Positions 54,307-64,000 of a stretch of 64,000 nt of DNA are shown piece after piece; within the stretch, counting starts at the first letter, position 1; the number at the start of each line of letters is the position of its first letter. Made by a program: the position numbers and the translations under genes. The stretch comes from Caprimulgus europaeus (taxonomy: Eukaryota; Chordata; Aves; Caprimulgiformes; Caprimulgidae), in the NCBI GenBank assembly GCA_907165065.1, contig OU015538.1, positions 21,033,165-21,097,164 of the forward strand. The letters are read 5' to 3'. The notes under the pieces were generated by a model. The model had not been told where the DNA came from. It did not search any database and was given only the letters and a program-made list of their open reading frames with translations.

Positions 54307-57300
54307 CAATGCCCTACACAGAAAGCAGCACGGTCCAGAGCCCTCCAAAATTAAGGCAGAATTAAGGACATGAGTATGACAAGCAACAGCCCCTCGTTCT
54401 CCACAGTATCGTGACTCGGAGGGAGCAATGTGCACTCGGAGGTGCCATCTCAAGGTTCCTGTTACGGCATTTAGAGCAAAAAAAGCAGCTCCCAGACTAC
54501 AAGGGTTTTCTCCAGCTGCTCTTGGGCTGCTCCACCATCAGCTCTCTGCTCATGGAGAACAAATCAAGCAGTAAACCACTGAGGTTTGCTGCATGGCTGC
54601 CCTCCCCACCGCTCCCCAGGTACGTGGTACTGTAATAGGATTTGCTCCACATCCCTGGAAACCCCTCTGAGGAGGATGTGGGGTTCTCAGGGCATTAACT
54701 CCTTCATGCACCAGAGAAGGTGAAACCCCAGCACAGCCACATCAAGCCCAGGCTTTGCTGAGTGCCTTGGCCAGGGCACTGCAGTGGTGAGAGGGGGATG
54801 GAGGGTGTCATAATTTAACTGCACTGGTAGCCAAACACCACACAGCCACTCGCACCCCTCTGTCAGCTCAGCCCTGGGCACCCCATGTCAGCCTCACTGG
54901 AGCTGCCAAACCTTTTCTCCATTCCCATCCCACTGTTTAACAGCAGCCAATGCCAGCTGGGATCCCTCAAGGCAGTGGATTGAATCGGAGAACAAATTGC
55001 CTCTCCCAAAGAGGGGGTTTTGGCATCGCTGTGCATGTGGCTCTGCCTGTGGGTCATACTGGTTTGACTGGGAGTCTCCAGCACAGAGAGCTGGTGCTGG
55101 AACTGCACCTCACTCCAAGCAGGGAGCACCCATGGCAGTGCCACCACTGTGTCTGGGGACTGTGGAGCTGCAGGGAAGCTGAGACGTCACCTACTGATGG
55201 GTACGGAGGTGGGAAAGTGGTGTGAGAGCAGAGGTGGGTGCTCAGGGCTCTCCAGCTCACAGCAGGATTTGTCCCCTCCCAACCATCCCTGCATCCCCTC
55301 CCAGAACATCCCTGCTTTGGGCTTGGGAAAGGGCAGTTTCCCAATGGCTTGTGTTTATCCCAAACAGCCGGGATTTGCCTTCATGCCAAACTAGAGGTTA
55401 TTTGAGGCTGTTGTCTTCTTCATCAGATCCTCATGTTCCATTAAAAAAAAAACCCAAAATAAAGGAGCCTTCCAAATCAGGATAACAGCAGCCTGTAACA
55501 TCTTATGAGAAAAACCCTCTGCCCCTGAAGCTCCATCATGGAGCACCCTGGGCTGAAACCCCAGAGCTGAAACTCAGCTCAGCTGCACGGCTCTGGGTGC
55601 CAAATCACTGAGGGATGTCTGAGGGACACCAGGTCCTGCACAGGGTCCCAGTGTATCCCCCACGGGGGCTGCATGGCCATGCCCCCCCCATCTCCCCCAC
55701 GGTGGTGGTGGTCAACCCTGCCCAGGTTCTGGTGTGAGGTGACGGGGACAGCCTGGGGCAGGCTGTAGGTGGGGGGTGGTTGGGAGGTGTTGGGGGGTCC
55801 CATCCCTGCAGCCCAGGCAGATAAAGCCATCAGGGTCTGGAGTGACACCCCAACACGGGGCTGTGGGACCTCAGGGCTGCTGGGACCTGGGACTGGAGCG
55901 ACTGGAAACGGGGAAGATTCACAGCGCAGAGACTGAGACTATAAAGGGAGCTGAGGAAACTCATAAGGAGGTGTAAATTGGAACAATATGGGCTGTGTCG
56001 TGTCCTGATTTGGCTTCAGGGAATTAAGAGCTAATCTTTTCCCTGAGACCAGGCTTGCTGGAGCTGTGTGTGCGGCACACAAGGGAGTTTGTGATCCCCG
56101 AGCACGGCCAGCGAGTGCCAGCGCAGGAGACGCGGGCGGAGGCGTGAGCTGATCGCTTTTCCATTTGGTCTCTCCGTGGCTGTTGAGGTGCTTGGTGAAA
56201 GGAAAAGGCTCCTTCTGCTGATTTGCTTTTTGTTTTTTTTAATAAAGGATCCCCTCAACCGAGAGAAACAGGTCACAAATTGGTGCCAGTGGGCTGGAAA
56301 TCGGTGGCACTGGGTTGTGAACTGGAGGCATCCAGTAGGGCTCATGTGCCAGTAATAAAAGCAATTCCTGCTTGGCAATGGGGGAACTGGGAGTGGATGG
56401 AGGCAGCTGGGATGGGAAAGGAGCAGGAGATGATGCTCCAGTCTCCTGCCCTTGACCCAGTGTTGGGTTTTGGCTCCTGGGACAGAGGTTTGCCTCTCTG
56501 TCTGCATTGCTCCTTTGCATGGACATGTGAGATTAAAGCAAACAGAGATGTGTGCTCACATCAATGTGTACAAACAAAGACATCAAGAAACTCCAGACCT
56601 CTCTGAAAGCTTGGTGTTACAATGATGTAACACAAAAATGGGACATGGACTCCATCCATCTGAAAGCTCTTCGAGAAAATTTGACTTGGTAGAGTTTTTT
56701 ATTTGCTTTTTCTCAAAATTTTCAGTTCCTGCTCCCATGAAGGGCTCTATTTTTGGGGTCTGCCCTTCCCTACCCCTGTGCTGTCCCCACACCAAGCCCT
56801 GGCAGGGGTCTGCAGCTCTGGCCCATGCCCCAGCCCCTCCAGCCCCCCTCTCCATGCAAGTCTCCTTGCTATCTAGGTCAAAGATTAGCCTGAGCAAGAA
56901 AAAAAATGAAGAGAAAGCAAAAGCCAGTGTCGTGCCGTTGATGCGGACATTATTTGCTGCTCACAGTGGAAAACACATCCTGCCTGTGCTTCAGCCCCCA
57001 GCCTGCCCCACCGCCTCACCCACAGGAGCAGGAGGAGGAGGATTGCTGGTCATGGAGGGATCAGCATGGCAGGATTGTCCCAGCCCTGGGACCACCCTGC
57101 AGCCCTCCCACCACCTTGGCCATCCCAGGTCATGATGCCCATGGGTGCTCTGGGGGTGGGAGCAAGCCTGGCTTCCCTGGGGCAGCCCTCAAGCCCCCCA
57201 GGGTTATCCCTGCCTGGAAGAGCCCTCCCTGGATATAAAATCCCTCCCTGGCAAGGCACCAAGTTCCATAGTGCTCCAAGTGCTCCACCACCAAGTGCTC

Positions 57301-57360
57301 CCAACCCCAAGTCCAAGGGGATGCAGGAGATCAGCGTCCTCGGGCTGTGCAGGGTGCTGG
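54307..57360. other. Gene-free unique sequence
   Basis: No gene or dispersed repeat is recognised over 3 kb. Composition is balanced. A-runs lie near 55443-55452 and T-runs near 56230-56241. 56690-56740 and 56895-56935 are AT-rich but short. Confidence 0.4.
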
Positions 57361-57750
57361 GGTGCTGAGGTGGTGGGCAGCCCTTGGAAGGGTGCTGAGA
57401 TGGTGGGCAGCCCCCAGAAGGGTGCTGGGATGGTGGGCATCCCTTGGAAGGGTGCAGGGATGGTGGGCAGCCCCCAGAAGGGTGCTGGGATGGTGGGCAG
57501 CCCTTGGAAGGGTGCTGGGATGGTGAGCAGCCTCCAGAAGGGTGCTGAGATGGTGGGCAGCCTCCAGAAGGGTGCTGGGATGGTGGGCAGCCCCCAGAAG
57601 GGTGCTGGGATGGTGAGCAGCCTCCAGAAGGGTGCTGGGATGGTGGGCATCCCTTGGAAGGGTGCTGGGATGGTGGGCAGCCCCCAGAAGGGCGCTGGGA
57701 TGGTGGGCAGCCCTTGGAAGGGTGCTGGGACACTGGCAGCCCCCCGGGAA
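57361..57750. repeat. Minisatellite, 30-bp unit, 12 full copies plus a partial
   Basis: Unit GGTGCTGGGATGGTGGGCAG followed by CCCTTGGAAG, CCCCCAGAAG or CCTCCAGAAG, in exact 30-bp register from 57361 to 57720. Calling the three endings A, B and C, the order is A B A B A C C B C A B A. The A-B alternation points to growth by 60-bp blocks. The 10-residue periodic frame on the minus strand is a by-product. Confidence 0.97.
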
Positions 57751-59179
57751 GGTGCTGGTCTCGGGGGGGTGCCATGCAGGGGTGGCTCAGGCGGTGCTGG
57801 CTGAAGGCAGCGTGGCCCTGCCTGCCAGCCCGGATTGTTTCAGCCCAGCGGCCGCACAAGTGGCTCTGCTCAAGCTGCAAGTTGATCTCATGGAAGGAAA
57901 TTGAATTGTCGTCGGGGCTGGGCTTTATCTGGGCTCTGGGCTCCGCTGCCTGGCTCGGCCTATTAACGTGTGCTCGTCTGATTGCAGACACAGCTTGGGG
58001 TGAGGGGTCAGGTTTAAACCCTGCCTCTTCCCTTTCTCATCAGAAAACGTGTCGCTGTGCGGGTGGAGAGTGACCCCCAGGCAGCTGTGGGGTGAGCTGG
58101 GGGGAGCCAGGTGAGGGGGGGCTGCTAGAGGGGAGCCCTGGTAAGGGCAGCAGCTTCTTCAGGCAGCAAAGCATCACCGAGTATCCGTGGAGCTCCATGG
58201 CCAGAGGGAGCCCAGGAGGTGCAGAGGGTCACTGCAGGTCTGAAGGTCTTTGTCACAATGTCCCCATCCCAGCCAGAGGGAAGGGGAGGAAGGTCACCTT
58301 CCATGGTCAGAGGACTGGGGTTTTACTGTTAAGTCTAACCCAGAAGGGTGGGGATGGAGAGGGGCACCCACAGACCTCTAAATATTGTAAAGCTACTAGA
58401 GAGTGTCCAGCTTTTACTAAAAAAAAAACCAAACAAAAAAAAGGGAAAGGTGATGCAAAAGTGACCTTAGTGACCTTTGTTCTATAACCACAGGTCTCCA
58501 GGAGCTGGAGATTTAAGGCAATATAGAAACATGGCGAGAAGTTGCCCACTGGCATCATTCAGATGCCTCGACTGAGGTGTGTGGGGTGACTCCTCCAGAG
58601 CCCTGGGGAAGCTGTGACCACTGGGACTGGTCAGCAGCATCTCCATGGAGATGGGACAGGATAACTGGTCAGCACAGATTGTTAGTGTTGGTGGGGCCTG
58701 CCTGTCCCCTTCCTGTCCCCCCAGTGCCCCTGGGTTAAGATTCTTTAAGGATCTTTATCACCAGTTCATTTCCAGCAGTCACTTTCCCCGCTGCTGCCCT
58801 CCCCCAGCATGGGAAGAACATCTGCTGCCCCCATAAACTGCTCCCATTCACAGCACAAAAAATCCACAGGGCATTAAACGAGGGATGTTTTATTGGGGAC
58901 CTGTCAAGCAGCTCAAATCCGGACTCTGACCTACTTAAAAGTTGTCCTAATCGGGGGAGGCATGTGTGTGTGTGTGTGTGTGTGTGCTGAGTTCACATCT
59001 CCTCTTCCATGTGTCACCCTGGTGCTAAGAAATGAAAATGGAAATTATTTACAGAACGGAGGAGTCACATTGGGGCAGCTGAGCAGGCAGGAGAGCGGTG
59101 CAGGCAGGGTGGGCGGGGTGGGCACTGTCCTGTCCTGCGTGATGACAGTCCTGTGGGGATGGGAAGCAGCCAGGATGGG
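57751..59179. other. Gene-free unique sequence with a TG microsatellite
   Basis: (TG)n of about 13 units at 58961-58987. An A-run interrupted by C lies at 58421-58442. No gene is recognised. Confidence 0.45.
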
Positions 59180-59803
59180 TGTCCTGTTTTTTCACCTGGG
59201 CCAGAGCTGGTTTCTTTTAGCATCTGGAACAGCGCTGGGGTTTGGGTTCAGCTGGGATTTCTTATGAGAAGAGCATTGATAACACACCGATGTTTTCAGT
59301 TGTTGCTGGAAGTCAAAGGACTTTGCGTTTTGCTGGTCTGCAAGCGCAAGATCTCAGAGGGTGAGGAATATTGACATGGATCAGCTCCATGGGCATTTGG
59401 GCTCTGCCAAGGGGCTGTTCCATCTCCTGTCCCCCATGGGCAGGAGATCCATGAGGGGCTCTTCCTCTCTGGCTCTCTCTGGCTCTCTCTGGCTCTCTCT
59501 GGCTCTCGCTCGGGCTCTGGCTCTCCCGGGATTGCGGTTTCGGGTCGGGATTGTCGCTGCTCCGGGATCGTTCTCTGGGAACGGGCCGGGCTGGGTGGGT
59601 GGGTGCTGAGCAATGGCACTGGGGGTCACTCATTGGCATATTTTGTTACTATTATTATTATCATTATTATTTCAATATCATTATTATCTTAAGTTTTATT
59701 TTATTTCAATGATTAAATGGTTCTTATCTCACCCTAGGAGTCTCCTTACCCTTGCCCCCCCCCTATCCCTGGAGGTGGGGAGTGAGCTGTGTTTGGCTGC
59801 TAG
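59180..59803 (+). mobile_element. Solo LTR of an ERVL-like endogenous retrovirus
   Basis: It starts TGTCCTGTTT, matches 16464-15851 in reverse complement to about 59803, and carries a (CTGGCTCTCT)n 10-bp repeat at about 59466-59515, an (ATT)n-rich stretch at 59641-59710 and a C-run at 59755-59763. No retroviral coding sequence adjoins it. The last ~20 bp of U5 are lost or diverged. Confidence 0.7.
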
Positions 59804-61517
59804 CCACTCTCTGCAGAGCATCCTTCCCAGCGGGTGTAAGCCACACTGGGTCACCTCCATCCTGTCCCCAGATGTGTCCCCATGCCTCGGGAGCACCCCA
59901 AGACCTGGATCCCTGAGTGGTGCCAAAAGGGCTTTGTGCATCTCTGCTCAGATAGGGCAGGTCAGTGCCACCAGCCTTGGCTCCTTGGCGTGGTGATGTG
60001 CTGGTTCCAGTGCACCTCCGAGTTGGGACCCCCTGTGCCCCCCAGCCCCTGCGGCTCGTGATGCGATGGGCAGGACGGGCACAGGCTGGCACAACCCGGC
60101 TCGTTCCCACAACATGTGCCTGCAGCTCAGAACAAGTCGGGAGCAGGAGCAGGGGTAGGTCACAGCATGGGGACGGGCCCCCTCCTGCCCTGGGGGCGCT
60201 GAGTCAGCGTCCCAGGACCGTGTGCCCGGCTCTGCCCTGAGTCATGGGGTGAGGAGCAGCACCCGCCCCACTGTGTGGGAGCAGGGCTGGGGCTGGGGCT
60301 CCAGCACTGCCTGGCACCCTCTGCCACCGCGCTGGGCTCCTGGGCACCCATGGGTGGGACGGGGTGTTGGGTGCTGTGCCCCACTGCATCAACCCCAGAG
60401 AGGAAAAACCATTCAGCCTCTTTGTCTGGAGCAGGGGTCTGCTGTGTTCCCGAGGCCAAATCCCATTTCCATGGAGCTGCTTGGCATCAGGCAGGGAAGG
60501 GCAGTGCCCAGCCCAGGTCCTGGGGTGCAGCAGCCAGGCAACCCCTCGCCTGTGCCCTGACCCTGGGGGCAAAGCCTCCGGCCGGGACATCGAGTCATCC
60601 TTGGCTGTTTGCAGCTTGTCTGTGCTCACCCTTGGTTCCCACTCCCAGAGGTGTTTGGACAGAATAACAAGGCAGAAAATGTTGCTGGGGAAAAATGAAG
60701 CTTCACCTCCTGGGGAAGGGACCAAGCACAATGTGTTGTCCCATCGTAGTGTCCCCACCAGGGCTCTGCAGGGCAGCTGGACCCCAAGATTCTCCCGTCA
60801 GAGGTTTCACTCCAGGGGCTTTCCCTCCAAGCTGGGAGCCCAGCTCACCCCTCAGAAACCCAGAGCCCTGATTTCTTCCCCTCCCTTTGCTGCCAAGTTT
60901 TCCTGTTTCATTCCCATCACCTGCCCAGACTCTGCCAGACCCTCATCCCCAGCACAGAGGTGTTGGGCTGTGGCTGTGCCAGGGGTGACCTGAGGGTCCC
61001 TGGGGCTGGGATGTGGGATGAGATGCTGCCTGGCCATGCAGCCCCCCACATCCTCACTGGCTGCCAGGTCCTGCCCTCGCTCTTGGCCATGCCAGTGGGA
61101 CACCAGTGCGGCCGACAGTGACATCAAAGGGGCTGTTTTAATAGGGGATTGAGGGTTTGGGGTGTCTGCTGCTTTCCGCTCCCCTCCAAGGCACTTAGTC
61201 CCTAATTAAACTGTACACAGCATTCCTTCCCCCTCACACCTCGTAAAAATGAGGAACCCACAGAAAACAGGCTGTGTTACCCCGAGGATAATGATCACAG
61301 CATAGTGCGGGGAGGGTTGTGACTCCAGTGGAGAGCAGAGACCCTGCCAGGGCCACTGTGACCCTGGGGGGGTGGGTGTGCTCGTTTCTGTGTCAGTCAC
61401 TTTGCCTTGGCGTGTGTGCACATAAGCAGTAATCCTCCATAATGAGAGAAAAAAAAAAATATATATATAGCAGATTACAGAACTGGTTCTATAATGGGAA
61501 CACAAATCCGTATTTCC
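59804..61517. other. Gene-free GC-rich sequence
   Basis: No gene or repeat recognised. An A-run followed by (TA)n lies at 61448-61470, just before the next CR1. Confidence 0.4.
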
Positions 61518-61742
61518 TAGGTTGGCCATGAGGAAAAGGTTCTTGAGGCAGAGGGTGGTGGAGCACTGGCACAGGCTCCCCAGGGAGGTGCTGATGGCCC
61601 CAAGCCTGACAAGATTCCAGCAGCATTTGGCCAAGGCCCTCAGGGACATGGTGTGAATGTTGGGATTGTCCTGTGCAGGGACAGGGGTTGGACTCCATCA
61701 TCCTGGTGGGTCCCTTCCAGCTCACAACATCCCATGATTTGA
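61518..61742 (+). mobile_element. CR1 LINE 3' fragment
   Basis: GGTTGGCCATGAGGAAAAGG to CTCACAACATCCCATGATTTG. Same subfamily as 9850 and 5896, truncated a little further 3'. Confidence 0.87.
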
Positions 61743-62869
61743 TGTAGAACTGAAATCTTCCATTTCAGAGGCTCAATTTAGACCAGGAAAACCTGGATCC
61801 CTCCTGATCTGAGGGAGTTTGTCCCGAGCCATGGTTTCCCCCTTTGTCCAGAGCATCCTGGTCCATCCTGCTGCCATCCCAGTTCCGGGCAGAGCTGCCT
61901 TCCCCAGCACCGCGCTCCACCGCAGCAGGAAAATCCGCTGCTTGTTTGGCTTCGAGGTCTGCTGGGGTGAGGGGAGGCACCGGGCAGATGCTGTTCATTA
62001 GAGTTCCCATCAGCTTTGCCATCACACCAGGGCAGGGTTTTAGGATGGCCAGGTACTCGCTCCCACTGAGCTCCGGGTCCCTGTCCCCTCCCGTTCCCCA
62101 TGGGGACACAAGTCCTCACCAGGTGGGAGAAGCTGCTGCTGGTGCTCAGTCACATCTCCCGGTGTGGGCAGGAGCTGGGGGGCTCCGACCCCACCATCCA
62201 CCCCCTTTAATGTGTTTTACACATGTGATGAATATCGGAGGAATTTGTTTTTTAAAGCCTGTTTTGATTGAAATCGCACACAGAGCGGCTCGGGGCCTTC
62301 CTGGAAGTCCTGATTATTTGTTTCATTTCAGGGGAAGATTGGGTTTCTCGGGCAAACAGGAAAAACAACCGGGGAAAAAAGGCTCTGTTTGTTTCTCCAG
62401 CTCGGAGCTGGACCTTGGAGTGGTTCCCTGTGGTGGAAACCACGGTGCAGCAGCACTATGGGATCAGAGGGTCCTGCTGATGTGCTGCCTTGGGGTCACG
62501 CTGCTGTCCCCCAACTACGGGTGACCTTGCAGGGACACTGGAGCAGAAAGGTCTTCCCTGACAAAGCCAGGTGGGGACACAGGTCTTTAGAGATACGAGG
62601 CCAGCGGAGCCCCTGGCTGTGTTCAGGCTTTAAATGTTTTTTTACAGACATTTTCACAGCCCCAGGGAATGGGGGGGTGTTGTGGGCTGGAAGGGGCTCA
62701 GCTGTGCTCCCCGCAGCAAGGAAGTGTCTCCAGGTCAGGAGCTGCAGGCAGCCCTGAGGCGGTGTCTGCAAGACCATCCCAGTAACTCTGGCATGCAGGC
62801 AAGGAGAGCTGAGCCAGGGGGCTACCTGGAGGAGATGATTTCCTCTCTCCTTTCTCCTCTGGAGGAAGG
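61743..62869. other. Gene-free sequence with one candidate non-coding element
   Basis: 62200-62350 is AT-rich (CTTTAATGTGTTTTACACATG, GATGAATATCGG, GATTGAAATCGC, GATTATTTGTTTC) and unique. The rest is GC-rich. Confidence 0.35.
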
Positions 62870-63345
62870 GATCACAGAATCATGGAATTGCTTGCTTGGA
62901 AGGAAAAGACCTTTGAGATCATCGAGTCCAACTGTCCTTGTCCACTGTTAAACCAGATCTCTGAGCACCTCATCTGCCCGGCTTTTACATCCCTCCAGGG
63001 ATGGGGACTCCACCACTGCCCTGGGCAACCCCTTCCAATGCCTCAGAACCCTTTCAGCAAAGAAATTCTTCCTCACATCCCATCTCAACTGCCCTGGGCA
63101 CAACTGGAGCCCATTTCCTCTTGTCCTGTCCCTTGGTCCTTGGTTGAACAGACCCACCCCCACCTCTCTGCACCCTCCTGTCAGGGACTTGGACAGAGCC
63201 AGAAGGTCTCCCCTCAGCCTCCTTCTCTCCAGGCTCAACACCCCCAGTTCCCTCAGCTGGGAACTCAGCACACTTGTGCTCCAGACCCTTCCCCAGCTCC
63301 GGTGCCCTTCTCTGGACACGCTCCAGCACCTCCAGGTCCTTCGTG
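62870..63345 (-). mobile_element. CR1 LINE 3' fragment, mosaic of two subfamilies
   Basis: The 3' ~130 bp (GGAAAAGACCTTTGAGATC, CTCTGAGCACCTCATCTGCC) are of the 18866 type. From about 63000 on it is identical or nearly so to the young copies at 40636 and 54012. The change is abrupt. Confidence 0.92.
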
Positions 63346-64000
63346 GAGTCAGGGATGGGGCAGAGGGAGCTGCTGGAGGCCAGCGGGGTGGGGAGAGCAG
63401 GCAGCAGCCCATCTCCTGACGTGGGGCGAGGAAGCAGCTGCGGGTGGGAGCAGGAGCCCCTCTCGGTGGGAAGGAGGAGGCGTCTGCAGGTCATTTCAGC
63501 ATGTTGTCCCAGTCAAATATTTGTCTAGTTAATAAATATATTGTTGGGTTTTTTTCAGTGAGGAAATGAGGAGACTGCAAAGAAAAATAATGAAAGGCCT
63601 TTCTTGTGCAGTCCTGCTCTGCAAGAACCTGGATCAGGCCCTCCGCCTTCTCCTTGGCCCTCACGCTAGAAGGAACCCTGCTGTGGGTTTCACAACGAGG
63701 TGATTGACAAGATTAGGAATGATCTCCCCCTCTCTCTGCTATAGGGTTACTGCTGCTCCAGGCACAGTGGGAAATTCCCCTCGCCGGAGCTCATTAAATG
63801 GGTCAATGGACGCGTTCCAGCTTCGCTGCAGTTCACAAAGGGCTGAGTCCTGGCCACCCCACCAAACCCTGTCCCAGGCTGTTGACGAGTAAGTGCTTCC
63901 ATATGGCTCACCTCAGCATCTCCAGAAAGATAACAGAGAGCTAATGGCTTGCAGATTCCACGGATGCTCGATGTGAGGAGGAACCGGGGGTTGGAGGCTG
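63346..64000. other. Window end, gene-free, partly AT-rich
   Basis: 63495-63600 is AT-rich (CAAATATTTGTCTAG, GTTAATAAATATATTG, AAAAATAATGAAAGG). A block at 63700-63840 (GATTGACAAGATTAGG, GCTCATTAAATGGGTCAATGG) may be a conserved element. No gene is recognised up to the edge. Confidence 0.35.

Noticed and set aside
57361-57720. CRISPR-like regular repeats
   Set aside because: The units are contiguous with no spacers, and the genome is vertebrate.
57050-57991. 313-residue frame with 10-residue periodicity
   Set aside because: A by-product of the 30-bp minisatellite, open in several frames on both strands.

Overview
This window is bird nuclear DNA. Two things show it: the first 1.35 kb ends with the terminal exon of ephrin-B1 (EFNB1), and the rest is littered with about 30 fragments of the avian CR1 LINE. 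Many of these carry the typical CR1 3' end, with ATTCTATG-like repeats preceded by a 'TTGGACT..ATGATCTT' type segment. Three copies of a roughly 600-bp LTR resembling avian ERVL-class endogenous retroviruses are also present. There is no sign of bacterial, plasmid or phage organisation. One CR1 subfamily is nearly identical among several copies, so CR1 was active recently in this lineage. That, with the LTR type, fits a neoavian bird better than chicken, but the species cannot be named from the sequence.

Layout. 1-961 is the end of the last EFNB1 intron. 962-1350 is the last coding exon (transmembrane helix, cytoplasmic tail, C-terminal PDZ ligand). 1351 to about 5700 is probably the 3' UTR, closing at the first canonical AATAAA after the stop (5678-5683), which is followed by U/GU-rich sequence. 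From about 5.7 kb to 64 kb I find no gene I can name. From memory, the mammalian EFNB1-PJA1 interval is also long and gene-poor, and this window would be its avian counterpart. The segment holds CR1 fragments on both strands, the three LTRs (15.85-16.46 kb minus, 37.39-37.65 kb plus and truncated, 59.18-59.80 kb plus), and several minisatellites: a GGGAT array at 31.36-31.59 kb, a 15-bp array at 32.11-32.70 kb, a 10-bp array with higher-order spacing at 43.33-43.88 kb, a 15-bp array at 50.77-50.96 kb and a 30-bp array at 57.36-57.75 kb.

Between the repeats lie unique AT-rich blocks (for example 22.73-22.85, 23.38-23.58, 27.78-27.96, 30.13-31.15, 36.40-36.62, 45.13-45.62, 47.05-47.37 and 50.97-51.56 kb). 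They are dense in TAATTA, ATTA and GATA-like words and sit as islands in GC-rich DNA. They look like conserved non-coding, enhancer-type elements and are natural candidates for long-range regulation of EFNB1. That is inference from composition only.

The two least ordinary items are adjacent. One is a relic of an ancient amniote CR1 at about 41.85-42.53 kb, of the type I recall from turtles and crocodilians. The other is a 192-bp minus-strand segment (42769-42960) that looks like a terminal coding exon: AG acceptor, phase 0, C/G-ending codons, TAA stop. I cannot assign it to a protein. I found no evidence of a wholly new biological system.
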